A stretch of DNA of 64,000 nucleotides from Sporodiniella umbellata (GCA_025677835.1 JAIXMR010000004.1:372001-436000), one strand, 5' to 3'; numbered from the stretch's first letter, positions 46,313 through 60,336 are shown. A program made the numbers and translations. The notes: generated by a model not told the origin, from the sequence alone.

Positions 46313-46441
46313 ATCCCAAGATGCAAACTTGTAAAAACATCAAGAGGCAAACTTGCGAAAACCCCAAGAAGGAAACTTGCGAAAATAACCTCAAGAAGGA
46401 AACTTGCGAAAATGACCTCAAGAAGGAAAACTTGCGAAAAC
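46313..46441 (-). repeat. Minisatellite in the right arm
   Basis: Inverted counterpart of 38731-38858; five units with consensus AAGAAGGAAACTTGCGAAAA on the plus strand. Confidence 0.9.
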
Positions 46442-47804
46442 CACCACATTAAACATCAAATGAAAAATACAACTAAAAAAAAATAGAGAAACATTTTTAT
46501 TTTTTTTAAAAAAACTACTGTGGACACTACTCTCACTATGTCTCTGCACACTCCTTTTTTTTTTTTTTTTTTTATCTGTTCAGCTTGTTGATCTTACATT
46601 CCATACTTTGATTCAAGATAATATACCAAACATGACTATGCAAATAAGTTGTACCTATAACGACACCGTTCAAAACAGTCCAGAGAACGTACTGACCTTA
46701 GAGAAAGCGGAAAAAGTCAACCTTACTAGTAACCAAACCGGTTGAGAGTAGCCTAACATTAACTCTGGATAGGTCAAGCAAGCTCACAAACCCAAAAAAA
46801 AAAAAAAAGAAAAAAAGAAAAAAAAAAACCGTTTTGGTTTCTTTGTCTTTTCCAGGGTATCTTATTTACTTTCATAATGCTATCGTTTTTTGGGGGCATT
46901 TTCATAGTGTAAACTGAATCTAAGGCGATCATAAACGGAGTTTAGATCGTGGAAAGACTTATTTCCGATTTGGCTTTTGCCTCTTACAGAAGAAAAAGCT
47001 TTGACCATTTGTAAAATGATAGGCTGTGTTAGATATTACGGAGAGCTTACGAAAGCAGCAGCTTTTTTTTTTAAAAAAAAAAAAACTCTATTGTGAAAGT
47101 CTTCACTAAAAGAAACCTTTGGTTTGCTTGGCCCAAAAAAGACTAAAAAAAAAAAAAAGAGAATAAAAGACGGTAATAGGTGCTTTCCTTATCACACGTA
47201 ACACAGATGATAGCCTTCTGCTTTACAAAACCTGCTTTCAAGCGCGTCATGAAAGGGATCGAACTGGCAAGACGCATCTCTATGGGTAGCTATAGGCTTG
47301 ATCTATAATTCTTGCTATATGATAAGAGCAGGAGGGGAAGCAGGGAATACGTAAAGCCAGCTATTAGCTATTTTCTTTTGTTTACTTCGGAAACTGAAAA
47401 ACAAGGAGAAGAGCGTAAAAAAACAGACCTTTTTGCAGGAATAGATGAAAAAATGATGAAAGATTATCTCACAAGTCACTTTGGATTATAAAACATCAAG
47501 AGGAAGCGCGTTTTTTCGTTTTTTTTTTTTTTTTTTTTTTTTTTTCTTTAGGTATTCCGTCTTGTTTTACGGAGGTTATGGGGAGCCACTCTTTCTCTGC
47601 TGGCAATCGACATTGGTTGGTTGCTCACTCTTTGATTTTTCTGCAACCCAACATATGTGTCTTGTATGCGCGCGCATACGGATAATGAAGCGGCTGCGAG
47701 GCATGACTTACCTTATGCAACGCGACAAGAAAGTCCTACCCATTATCGTCAATCAAAGCTTCGGTGTAGTGCGAACGGCGTTGACCTCTGTACTTTTGTT
47801 GGGA

Positions 47805-47890
47805 GGTACGGAGTAGTTCTGAAGGCTAAGCAGAGTTAGAGCCCCATGGCTGCAAGGAAATGAGTCTGGAGGCGCGGTGTATGCATGCGG
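47805..47890 (+). ncRNA. 5S rRNA-like fragment in the right arm
   Basis: Plus-strand counterpart of the fragment at 37285-37370, with one substitution and one indel between the two. Resemblance to the box A to box C interval of 5S rRNA genes is partial; a 5S-derived mobile repeat or chance similarity are both possible. Confidence 0.25.
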
Positions 47891-48309
47891 GATGTTATTA
47901 CGATTCTCTTTGGTGGTCAGTAAACTAAGCTTGTGCGAACCTACTTGGTAAGAAGTACATTTGCATATCGGGTGGGGAGGCCAAAGAGTGAACCTATGCT
48001 GCACCCTAAAAAATAGTGTATGGAATTTAAGGGGTTGGGTTCCTATTCGCTAGCACTTGGATGATCTTGAAAGCCTTTTGGGTTGGACGGTTCTGAAAAG
48101 TGTGCAAGACCCTGGAGGTTTGCGGTATCGAACTGACCCTCGCGCTACTGCTTGCAACTGGGGACCTTGACGGAATCAAATGTACTCTCACCTGCTCGTG
48201 GTTGATTCTGCATATCATTAAAAGAGTCCTTGGCTCTTTTTTTGAGAACTAAGAAGAGTGCCTTTTGCTTTTTGCTTTTTACTTTTTGCTTTTAATTTTC
48301 TTCAATTTT

Positions 48310-48742
48310 AATTTTTGTTTTTTTAAAAAAAACAAAATCGTCGACTTTCATACTTAACTGTTTAAAATTTTTCTCTGTTTATAAGTGTGCTTGTTATTAT
48401 TTGCAAGACTCTCAAGTAGACATTGCTTTGTTCTAAAAAAGCAATGTACAAATAAGTTTCTGTGTGTGTATTTTTATTTTGTTGAAATTCAAAAAAATTT
48501 GTGATGAAAAGTTTGACTCGAAAACAAGTTTCCTGATGTCTTAGAAGCTTTCGAATTATTTCTCTTTTCCAAAAGTATAAAAGAAAATAAAGCTGAAATT
48601 AAATTTTCGTATTTTACTTTTCACAGTAAAATATCCATTAAGACATTGCATCTGTAACTCACTTTCTCCTTATACACAATTTAAATTTTCTGACACTACA
48701 TATCAAATAGTATATACATATGAAAACCATTAACTTGCGCAC
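48310..48742. other. Intergenic region between the right arm and SZT2
   Basis: 433 bp, AT-rich, including the SZT2 3' flank. No gene or RNA supported. Confidence 0.4.
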
Positions 48743-51700
48743 CTATACAGCATTTTTATTGGAAATCACTCTCCACAAATAATAGTATAACACTTTTGAT
48801 AGACGAACAACTTGGTCTTTTTCGGCGCCTTCAACGCTAACACTTTTTGCTCGTTTTTCTCTAGTAACAAGCCAGCCTTGTATCTCATTTCGATTTTGAG
48901 CCATCTTTAAATGGATCATAAAATCCATGAATCGTGCATTATAAAGCAGTATGTGTCTATTTTTGTTTACATAAAAGTTTCTTGCGTTTTTTCGAGTAGT
49001 TGAAACAATTGTATTCAGCATAGCGTCCCAGTTGACATTCATCTTAAAAATGGCAGCAATGTCCGTATTCAGTAATGTAATATCTATGTGTTCAAATTTA
49101 CTGATAAGGTCTGTATATTCAGAAAGCTCTGTTTTAGAAGCGTTTAAATCTGCAGAATAAAGCCTATTCCAGTTTTCTATTTGTTTGCTTGTCGTAGTAG
49201 CCTACAGAAGAATAAGTAGACGCCCTCAATCTTTGTTTATATATGCGTTACCCGTGAAACTATATAGTCAATTTTAGACTTAGCGCCACGTAAAATATCG
49301 GTCAGGGTGTATCCTTCGCCAACGAGAGTGATTTCAGATAAACTCGAGAAATCTTTGAATGCATGATGGTTACTAGACCAGCCCTTTTTGGTGATATTTT
49401 GGGGTGTAATCTCATTACAGTTGGCGATGAGGACAAAGTATTCAATTGTTATGGCATGTACAGAGTTGTTTTTCGATGTGCTTTTTTGTTTGACACCACT
49501 TGTTTCAAAATCAGTGCCATCAAATGGACTCAAAACCAAAGTGTACTCCCAGTTTGAAGTATTGTTGCTTTTTTGATTCTTGTCAAAGAAGGGGTTAGAG
49601 CTTAATACGCTTGTAGCAGAAAACTTGTTTTTCAATATGACATTAGAAAAGCCGCATCGTGTAGACATCTTAAACATATTTTCAAAGAATGTTGAAGGAT
49701 CAATATTTGCTACTTGAATCTGATAGATTCCACGAATAATACGAGCTTTGGAAAAAGGGGAAGGTATGTGGTTGGAAAGTGCAAGTCGTCTTATAAAAAA
49801 CATAATGTCAAAGCTGGAGGGGATGTTGTTTGGGTTGTTTAGCGCTTTTTGCAGATATTGAATGTGAAAGTCGTATACAAATGAGTTGATATGAATCATT
49901 TGTTTAAATTGACCACTGTTTTTTTCAAAGTTTCTAAAGTTTTCTCTTTTTTTGCTACGAGTTTCTGGGTGAAATCTCCTATAGTCTAAGCGACCATATT
50001 GTCTATGTAGAGTGTAGAGTGTAACAGATAAGAAAGTACCAGTTACTCTGATTTCACAAATGATAGATCCCCCTTCAAAAACGCTTAAAAGGTATGCAGG
50101 TGAGCAGTCAACTTTTGATTCTTTCCCATAGTCAAACTCTGATGACGCTATTACACACTGAGATTCATCATGGCTATCTGTTTTGGCAAAGTCAATGAGC
50201 TGCATATCTGCTTTCTCAAGGTAGGCTGAATATTCAGAAATTAGAACATCAGCCATATTTTTGTACCACTTTGCAACCTGTTGCGTTGTTTGCACTGTCC
50301 ACTCTTTTTTAGGATCACAAAATGGCAAGGGTGTTCGGCAGAAATGTAGTACTCTAGAGGACCTTATGATAGTCGAGACATCTTGTCTGCTTAGTTTTTC
50401 AGCAACTTCTAGTCCGGCCTGTGGATTTCCATATCGATTTCTCCATTTGATATATACCTTCAATGCTTTTCGGTGAGCTGATTGAACCTTTGATCGTCTT
50501 AAAAATGCCTCCAAAAAAGTTTGGCCATGTTTCCGCACAATGTCGGACTCCCTCCTATACGATTTTTCTGCTACAGAGTTTGTAATGGAGTCCATAAGAG
50601 CATGGTCTAGCTCATCGGTTTTAATAAGTGCTTTTTGAAGGACTTTGTCAAGGTTAACATCGCTCTCTTTTGTTTTTGTAGCAGAGTTTAGACTTTGGGG
50701 TACTTCTAGATGGTTCTTTCGAGGAATATATGTGTTGAAAGTAATCGCATCTTTAAAGTCAAGCATACTTGTCAAAGGGATTATACTACTTTCCGTGTTA
50801 CGTCTAGTAGATCCCCGAGAGGCTGGAGTTACTGAGTTTTCGTTGGATAGTGACTTTTTGGCTATAGGAGAGTTGGCGTGGCTTTGGGGCACAGATGGCG
50901 AAAAAGCTTGATTTGATGCTCCATTGTTTGTAGTCGTTTTTCCAGTCTGCTCAGAAGAAACAAATTTGTCCACACAGTCTCTGACGACTTCTGTATGATG
51001 AAACAGTCCCATCTTTTGGTGTAATATACTTGTTAGGATTCCAATACGCGCTTCTTGTTTACTGACGAAACAAGATATACTTTTGAAGAAATCAGAGGAC
51101 AAAAACTCTGACCAATTATATGTGTAAATAGAAAGGTTGCCTTCGTTTACAGTCATAATCAAAAAGCAGTGTTTTTTTGAGTCTATTTGCGGACTATTTT
51201 TCTGTATACTTCCAGTGTTGGATATTGTACTAGAGGCTCTGGAACGATCCTGTCTCCCTATATTATTTTTTTGAATACCACTAGTTTCCGTTATGGCTGA
51301 ATCCTCTGAATCTCTTCTTGAGGATGACTTCTGACTCCCTATAAAACTCGTAATACTTTGGCGCCTCTCTTGAGCAGATCCTTGAGTTGCACTTCCAAAT
51401 TTTTCAATAAAGTCTTGTAAGCCGCTAATAGCAACCAACTGGATGTTTTCCTGGACTTTTTGCTGATGAGGGTACTCATGATCTCTGTACAAGACCCACT
51501 CGTTATTTGAGGTATTGAAGTCGTCTTTAGCATCCCAAGGCTCCTTACTATATGGTTTGGATGCAACTACAGTCCTCAGCGTAAGGTCCATTTTTCGTAG
51601 AGTCGATTCGAGATGTATAAGAAGATCATCCATGCACCATGGGGCAATTTTTATAGCCCTGTTCATACAACAGACAGTAGGGCTATTCATTTGAGAGGCT

Positions 51701-54700
51701 GCTTTCAACATATACAAGATAGAGTCAACGAATTTGTTTCTTAATATAGTTCCTAAACGTCCCCTGGATTTAGCAGCGATAGAGTTTTTTAATGCTCTTT
51801 TCTCAAGCAAAGCAGGACTAAAGTCCATAGACACCGTCTTCTCAACGAAGTAGTCACACAAGCTTTGTCGATAACATTCATATAGATGCTGCATAAGTGA
51901 GTCGCTATCTAAAGATCCAATTGACCAGAAATCGATAGCCAGATGATGGTATGTATCCTCTGAAGTTACTTCTCGAAAATCTTGATCAAGGCAGCGACGA
52001 GCAGCTTCAGGTTCAAATACATAAGCCCTGGATCCTTCTCTTTTAAGTTTTGCCATGGGCTGACCAGTTTCGTCTAAAAGAGTAATACATATACCCACTA
52101 GTCCTTGACCAACAAGCAATTCAAGCGGAGTAGAGGATCCAGGAACTCGCTTTGTACAGTTGTAATAGAAACTACGTGTACTTGAAAGAGTATCTTCTAG
52201 TGTTTTACTGTTTCTAAAATTCAGAAAGAAAGTATTATTTTAAGTTCAAGCTAGGTTTTTCCTTAATAAAATACCTATCCATTTGTGTCCTGAGAGTCCC
52301 ATTCTTTACATCGCGGTTTTCGTGATAAAATGTATCGTTTTGATACTCTTTCAAAACACCGCTAAGGTAAGGGCTGTTCAAAGCCTTAATATTATCCGTT
52401 ACAAGTATTTGACTAAAGAAGTGATTAAGTAGGTGTGGGTGATCCACTACTTTTGGTATCCTAAACATTTCTCTGCGTGTCGAGGTTTTCCAAACAGGAA
52501 ATATGAATTCAACATCCTATATGTTTCAAAAAGAAAATAAATTAGCAAGCTGTACGCTAAAAAAAACAACAACAACAATAAAATGAACGTACCGCTAGTG
52601 TAGGCTTTGACGTAGAATTCCTCACAAAAAATTGCTGGACTTCTGTAAGGGTAATTTGGGTCATCAATCTATTTTCAATCATATCAATAAACTCAAACTC
52701 GACCCAGTTGGGAAGGTCGATACCATAGACTTGAACGACCAACTCTCGGGTTTCATTGTTGATCGTTCTAGAGCTACTCAAGGTTCTTGATTTAGAAGGA
52801 GAGGAAGATAATGTCGGGGGTGTTTCTCGTTTTGTGCAACTATCGAAATTGAAGCTTGCTATAGTTCTGGAGTCTTCTTCTATCGGCTTTAGCCGATCGG
52901 TTTGCCCAGGGGAGCTACACACCGTATTAGGAGAAGCGTGGTTGTTCTCTCCAGAAACTTCTTCGTATATTCTGCAATAGATTATTGAGCCATCTCTTTC
53001 TACCACAAACATATTTGGTCTATTGCTCACTCTAAACAGTCGTAAAACGTCAGAAGCTAAAAACTTCAAAGAAATGTTTGGCTGAAGGCGCCAGTGAAGT
53101 GGAAATCGCTTTGTAAAAACCAGAGGGCAGGCAAATTGCCCAGGCAAAAAGTTTGATCTATATTCTCGGCTTCTCTTTGCTTTAATGTTATCGAAAGTTC
53201 CTGAAGTGTTTTCGTTAGAAGCGCTTTCATCTGAATCGTCATCTGAGTAAGCTTCAGCCTCCTGTGCTGAATTTGGTGCTTCAAGATATGCGCTAATAAA
53301 AATAGAATTAAAAGCTCTGTATTTGGTCCAATAGCAAGAAGTCAATTACCTGCAAATACGATTTTCTTGTAAGTAGTTGAGTAGCGCCATTTGGTTTGTT
53401 CTTTCTTCTACACAGCGTATTTTTTCTTTGACAGCACTTAGTATACCGGAGCTATTGGCCAGCGTCGCTATTTTTGAATAGTAGTATATTTGAACATGGG
53501 ATTTGCGAGGAACTATGATTAGCCAGTATAGAGGCCGTTTCCATATAAGCGAACTACTGTTGTTTTCAGAAACAGTTTCTTTTTCCATAGAATTGTCTGA
53601 TGTATTCAGTGTTATACCGAGCCCTTCACAATAATCGTCACATTGAGCTTCTGAGTCTACGTTGGGTACGTTGTCTGTAATCACTGGTGAGTTACTATTA
53701 GAGTAGGATGCTTCGTCTCCCAGGTTAAAAACTGGGTCTTCTGATACATAAAAGTAATCCTCTATACGTTTGAGACGATATTTTGTATTACTGTTGTACA
53801 CATCCTTCTCTAGCTCTTTCATAAAAATCCGTCTACTATCAGAGTTATTTTTTACAAAGTGGAACGGAAGTACAATTGATGTATTTTGTCCTTCATATGT
53901 GCTTGATATGTTTAGTTTTTTTTCTACATAATTTAAGATTGAAGCCGATATTATGGGTGCTTTTAGCAGTCCATGTAGCGTTTCTTCTACCAATAGCCAC
54001 TTTACTCTTGATTCTATTTCTACCAGTGCAAGCTGTTGTTCTGTGCTTAGAGAGTCGTAGCATTCCGGCTGCGATTGCATTGAGCGTGTCATGTCACTAA
54101 TAAGTATCAAATTAGAAGTTTTATAAAACCAAACGCCTGCTGTTTGAACTTACTCTACTGTTTCAGTGGGAATATCTTCGTGGCTATTCATGTCACTGTT
54201 TTCGAGTTCTGTTTTTGGCATGTTTAAGAACACTAGCTGCAATACTGCTTGGCGGTCTTTGGGCATAAGAAAAAAATTGGTTTGCCCTTTACCGTTTTCG
54301 GCTCCCCTTTTTTCAGCTGCGTTTTCTAGCTCCATATATGAAGTGGGCAGCGTGCTCACAGGAAAAACAAGGTCTGGCATGCTATCCGTTTCTGTATTGC
54401 TATCGCTATGGATAGCTCTAGAAATGTATGATAGTTTAACCAATAAAGGATTTCTGGAGTGAGAAGCTAGATTGACGATGTAGGCTATTTTGCTATCTTC
54501 TAGAGTATCTTCAGGTTGAAAACCAGCCGTACTGTATCTACTAAAAGATGGCCTGTAGTAAAAGAGATTTGTTTTTTTTCCTATTTTTGTGTGTACGAGT
54601 TCAAAGTATTGATTGAAAATAGCGTTAAATTTCCCTTGGGCTTCTGCTGCTTGGACATCTCCGGTACTAGTAGAAGTTTAGTATCTGTATATCCATAAAT

Positions 54701-57700
54701 ATTTTGCTCTATTTACAACCCTATGGAATCCTCTCTCTGCGTAGACATCATGTTTATAAATTCAGTCATATCGATCTCCATACTAGACTCATGGCACACC
54801 TCTGTTACTTTGTTTAGATCGCAATCGTTGACAATGATTCCCCTTGCCAAACAGGCATAAAAAGAGTTGAAAAAACTTTTGGAGCAATGCTTGACTACGT
54901 CTTGAGCAACACGCAAAGTTTTTTCTGAGATTTGAGCATTTGTTTGACAACTGCCAAAGTGACCTTTGTAAAGGGATGGCCTAAACATTTCTCCAAGTCC
55001 ATCTGACTCATGAATAAGAAAGTTGATTGGTTTTATAGATATTGGGTCTGTATTTTCTACTATAGTATCGTCAGAAAAGCAATCTGATTTTTCAAAAATT
55101 TGACCATCTTTAGCTGGGCGAATAGGTTTTTGGCGGATACATTCAAACATAAATACATCAGTGTAGTTACTGCTTTCTGATTCAGAAAGAAAGGTTCCAA
55201 CAGTGTTCTCTTTTTGAAGTTTCAAAAGGCTATTCGTAACAGAGTCCAGGTTGGGGTACAAGATAATCACAAAGGATCTGGGATCAAAAATTTTAACAAA
55301 ACACCTAGTCTTGCGCAAATCAGTAATCAAAGATGTGCTTGACCTTTTTTTGTCTTGCGTCAAGCCATATAGGGCAACTTTGAGTTCATTCCAAAACCCA
55401 ACTCCAAGATTGTGATGAGTCATATTAATTTCGCCACTCGATATGTGCTCAAGTGACCGCTCAACAAAGTAGTGATGGATTGCATAGCTTTGCAGGGCAA
55501 TATCAAGCTCTACCATGTTTTTGATATTATTTGATAGAAGCGCATCAGGTCTGGGAGTATACATGTTTTGCTCTTCATGCGGTAAGGGTATATTGATAGC
55601 AAAATCGCTGGGATTGTGACTCAGGTTTCTTCTCAAATGACGCTGTGTTCTCAAAAAGCTTTTGGCTCTTATATTTGGGGTATTAGGTGCAGTACTAGCA
55701 TTTGAATTACTACCGTCTCCATGAGGCTTGTCGTAATCTTCATGATGAGGTACTGTCAATCGCAGCTTAGTTTGATTGAAATAAGAGATATTTCCAAACT
55801 TGGGACAGGCAAAAGAAGCTACAACAAACTTGTTTGATCTCAGTACTGAAGATACATCAAATAGCTGAGGGAGCAACATAAAGTTGTGATTATCTTCGTG
55901 TTCTTCTATACTTGGTTGATTTTTGGCCCTGTCTTTGAACTCGCCGATAACTTTAGATCTTCCTATAGTATGTATTTGATCGAATGTCACTAACTGAGAT
56001 ATTTTGCTTCTATCAGGTTCAAAAGTCCACTTTTTAATATGTTCGTACTGAGTCATGTCAAACTCGCCAGTAGGTTCCAACCACAACTCAGTGGTAATCT
56101 TCCCAGTACTTGAATCTTTCCAGACAAAGTATTGTACGGTACATATAGACTTTCGCTTCTCACCCATAGTAGAAAGCTTCATTTCTTGGTAAAATTGGGT
56201 GCTGTCTTGTCTTGGAGAAACCAGCTCAAATCCCTAAAAGTATACACACACATACGCACATAATTTTTTTAAGTATTGCTAATTTTTTCAATACAAAAAC
56301 ATATATGGTGCCTACCTGATCTAATCTTGCTTGACACAAAAACTGAAAGGCCAAATCGTGTATGGGCATCATTTTGTTATTTTTGTGATACGTATCGCCA
56401 TGACTGTCAGTCTGCCAAGACCAGGTTGTATGGTGTAAATAGTTGTGTACTATATGCTCGCCAGTCAATGACATGGCAAAAGGCAAATACCACGTTTTCG
56501 ATCTACTCTGAGGTTTAGCAGAAGTTTTGATGCCTTCAGTTGAGTTGGCAGAGTCCCGGGATAAGATCGAAGAGTCCAAGAAATGTTTAGGGTCTCTTAA
56601 TAGCAAAGTAGAAAGAGAGCGTCGGCAGACAGTATTACAGGATGCTGTTAAAAAAGGCGATGACTCTATCAAATGCACCAAGTTTTCAGCAACTTTACGT
56701 CTTGTTACCACCTCCACGTTGAAAAAGAGAAGCCTCAAGGTTATCAGTCGACCATATTCGTGTCTGACACGAAGCTCACAAAAAGAGGGAGGCTGCTTCC
56801 CGGATTGTATGTAGATTTCCTTTGAGACATCATCGGTGGCATTGATCGGAATTCTGTGTATTGTCTTTACAAAAGTACCGTCTTCCCCTATAAAGTCCGA
56901 CCATTCTTCCATAATCAGTTTCACATTATTGATAGCAATCTGTATGTTTCTTTCCACGTTGCTCACAAAGTCTTGGTTGTAAACCGACATAAGCTTCGGA
57001 GTCATGAATGGCGAAACGTTGCCTAAGAGAAGGTCTATACATCCCGAATCATACCAGCACCTTGTACGTGTCCTTGTCTCAGTAGCATTGAATCGATTCC
57101 AGAAGGCTTTGAAGGACTGAATGAAAAGCTCTTGTTGGTTTAGGGCCATTTGCTTTCCCGCCATACCATGAATGGCTTGATCAGTAGGCCATAGAGGCGA
57201 AACAAGAGGATTTGGGGACAAGACTGTTGCGTTCGATATGCTGTTCCAAAACTTGCTGGGAAAGACAATGATTGACTTTAGTTGTTCATCCCCTTCGTAA
57301 ATATCCACAAGATATTTCTTTAGCTTCTCTATCTTGGAGTAGACTGGGGCAGCATATGTCTCCCCGAAATAGATGTTTCCCGTCACGACGCCCATCATCT
57401 GTGCTCTTCTTTTAAACATATCCCAATTCTGTAGCATGTGGGCAAAGCTGGTACCGGTCCGTACGTATATTTCTGCTCGAGGTGCTTTAGCACGCGAAAA
57501 AATCCCGCTAGACATTAAAAGAGCCTCGCTGTTGAAAGAACTCGAGTTTCCGATGACTACCGGTAGCCATGTAGCCCTGATTCTGTATTCTATGATAACG
57601 TTGGGCTGCCAGTGTAAGGCCATGACGATCTGAACTCTTTCTTTTTTCATTGTCGACAGATTTTTAGCTTCCAGGTTATGGATGTCAGAATCCACTTGAC

Positions 57701-59689
57701 GCGAGCCGGTGCCATCATCAAATGTCACAGACTGAATGATAAATCCATCCCTGGCTCTGGCGGCTATGATATGCGAGAACTCTGGGGGAAGTACGTACTC
57801 TCTATATTTCAAAAGACGCCATTCTTCTTCAGGAGCAGTCGAATGCGGATCCCAAGGAAAGTTGGAAAAGACGCTCTGAAGTTCGTTTCCAGCTTCTCTT
57901 CTCAAGTAGTTTCGAGAGTCGATGTCCGAGTTGATCCTTGCCTCGCTGTGTGTTTTTATAAAGGTGGTTTCTCGGAATAGGATGCGATGGTGGTATAGAT
58001 TAGGATTCTGTATATGTTTATAATGGTTGATATCTACAAATTGAACCGCTTGACTGGGCGAAAGCAGTTGAGCGCGCTCCTTCTCGGCCAGACTTGTACC
58101 AGCCACTGGCAGACATCGAGAGGAGTACATGAACGTACCACTGGTAGCGCGTGCCAGAAATTTTAAAATTTCAGAATCAGGCACGAACCCAAAATTCTTT
58201 CCGGGGATAAAGTCATGACTGTTGCCTATCTGTATGATGTGACAGGTAATGTCTTTCTCAGCAAACTGGCGAACAAACGTGTTGTCGTGAATATTGGATT
58301 TCATGGTGCCGTCAGTGATAAGCACGAGTCGCGACATTCCCTCTTGCGGCAAGAGCTTTAGCGCAAAATGACCAGCATGAAGAATACGCGAAAGATTCGC
58401 GCCCGATTTTCCAACACCCCAGACTTCTGTTTTTGCTGTATCTTTGGGGCTCTGGTCTGAGCTTGGTGGATGTTCTGGGCTGTTTTGAAGTATTGCGTCT
58501 GCGCTCTGGCTGTCTTTACTTTGGGTATTGCCGAGGGATATGCTCTGTCGATGCTTTGATATAAAAGACGTAGCATCGAGGACGTCTGAAGCACTCGGCT
58601 CTGTCTTTCCTCCCACATCTAAGCTATACCCCATCGTGTTGCGGTTTTTTTTTATTGCTTTTCTGAATAGAGCCGTATCACGCTGAAAGGTCATAAACTC
58701 CACCTTTAGCTTCTTTATAATGGTTTGTATGTTGCCTGCATGGATTGTGACATTCTGGATAAAGACGCGCATGGTGGGATGCTCGACTAGTATGGGTATA
58801 ACGTTGATGTTGGAGGCAAACTGGGAGTAGTCCGCCATGATAGTCACTCGAATCGAGGGTCGAAACTAGAACAGTTAGCTCGAAGCGATCCCTGGAATTT
58901 TCAGTGTGCACTCACCACGGCTTTTTCTGTAGGAGAAACCTGCATAGAAAAAGGCTGTACCAATCCCTCTAAAGTATTGCGCAAGCTATATAACCACGTC
59001 TGTGAGTTATTTAGGCCAAAAAAAAAAAAAAAAAAAAAGAAAGTGATAGCTTACGTTGTATAGGCTTCAGATAGTAAGATGTCAGACTGTGTATTTCCTA
59101 TGGTAGCCAAACTAGAACTGAGATCGACAATAAAAACAATCTGATTTTCTTGAGCAACGGTCATGACTGTTGTTTTTGGTGTGATAACATAGAGCTGCTC
59201 ACTGTTCCGATGGATTGGATGCCCTTTGTTTTGCTCTATTGCAAAATGTTACAAAACTTGGCGACACGTGACACAACAAACCTTGATTTATAGAAAAATC
59301 TGTTGTCCAGATTCTCCTCCTACTTCTTGACAGGTAAATTATATTCATACACTAATCAATAGAGTCAGTTTACTCTCGCATTCAAATCCCCTTTTTCTTA
59401 TCAAAATACCTCGCTGTCTTGCCTTAACCGTGGTTGATATAGCATTTTCAGAAGCCATTGAGTATATTCGTTTTTGGTGCATATCTTTGCTGTTTTCAAA
59501 AGAATGACAGCTGTTTTTGCTTCCACAAGCTAAGTTTGGGTACATGAGTTCTAAACTTGTTTTTTTTAAAAAAAAAGAAATAGTCTTTACTTTTGGTGAA
59601 CTTAAAGCCGAGAGCAAATTCTGACTTTCTTTGGTATTTGTTGAATGGTCGCTGATTTGCGTCATGTTTATGAGATTTGTATGCGGCAT
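48743..59689 (-). CDS. SZT2: SZT2 orthologue (KICSTOR scaffold, TORC1 regulator), full length
   Basis: In animals SZT2 is the KICSTOR subunit that recruits GATOR1 to lysosomes and restrains TORC1 when amino acids or glucose are low. Exons (minus strand): 59353-59689, 59055-59235, 58916-58985, 56316-58865, 54717-56233, 54154-54666, 53350-54096, 52593-53292, 52275-52516, 49252-52213, 48743-49201; total 10,278 bases, 3,425 residues, close to human SZT2 (about 3,400). Colinear matches run along the whole protein. They are a vWA-like start with FIVDLSSSL (DxSxS at 150-154), LVLITDG near 380, RPNMFVVERDGS, KPTLADVEFIFP, LSIYTYNW and HQKMGLFHH (near 2,650), HGQTFLEAFLRR, SSRVLHFCRTPLPFCDP and HINSFVYDFHIQYL. 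Every junction keeps frame. Ser/Thr-rich insertions lie between blocks. Orthology is firm; function in a fungus is inference. Confidence 0.93.
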
Positions 59690-60336
59690 GTCAAGAAACG
59701 TTATAATAAAGAGGCAAAAAAAAAATAAAAAATAAAAAACAAAATCAACCTAAATGGGAACAAAGGGTTTGCAGTAATTTTATCTTTAGCCAATTAAAAA
59801 CGATCGAGGCAAAGTCACATCGCAAAGAAACCGTATCCAGCTAGCTTTAGACAACATCTTATTGAGAAACCGTTTGACTTTCAAGGATCAAAGCCAGCAG
59901 CAACGAAACCCTTAGATTGGGATAGTATTGCCCATAGAAAGAAAAGAAAAACAGACTGACGAAGTTCGATTGGACCCAACAGCCGCGTACTTTATCTTGT
60001 TTTATCAGCTTTTAGCTTTAACGTAAACTTATGGCGATTTGCTCAACCGGATAGCATTCCAGAGCCTTATCGAGTGCATATGCCTTTGTCATTATGAGTT
60101 GTTTTTATTTATTATTTTTTTTGATAGCAGACATTAGGCCTGTAAAGAGTTCTTCTGTTGTTTCAAGTTTTACATAATAGCTTGGAGATATATCTGTGGT
60201 CAAGACAGAACAAATCAAATGCTGTGAGATAGACTATTGACTCCGAAGTATTAATTTGTGAATCCCTAGTTTTTTTTTTTCTTTAATTTTTTCTTTTTTT
60301 TTTTTTTTTTTGAAAAGCTCTTCCTTTCTGACGCCT
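59690..60336. other. Divergent intergenic region upstream of SZT2
   Basis: 647 bp with A runs near 59717-59745 and T runs near 60269-60311 directly before the next start codon. It must hold both promoters. Nothing else is recognised. Confidence 0.4.

Larger units (their letters stand above)
45399..48309 (-). repeat. Right arm of the 2.9-kb inverted repeat
   Basis: Reverse-complement partner of 36865-39774. Same content inverted: minisatellite at 46313-46441, T run at 47519-47545, dispersed-repeat segment at 47240-47499 and 5S-like stretch at 47805-47890. The inner boundary lies in a T run next to the transposase relic; the outer boundary ends at AATTTT before unrelated sequence. No target-site duplication could be read because both boundaries are low complexity. 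Confidence 0.93.
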
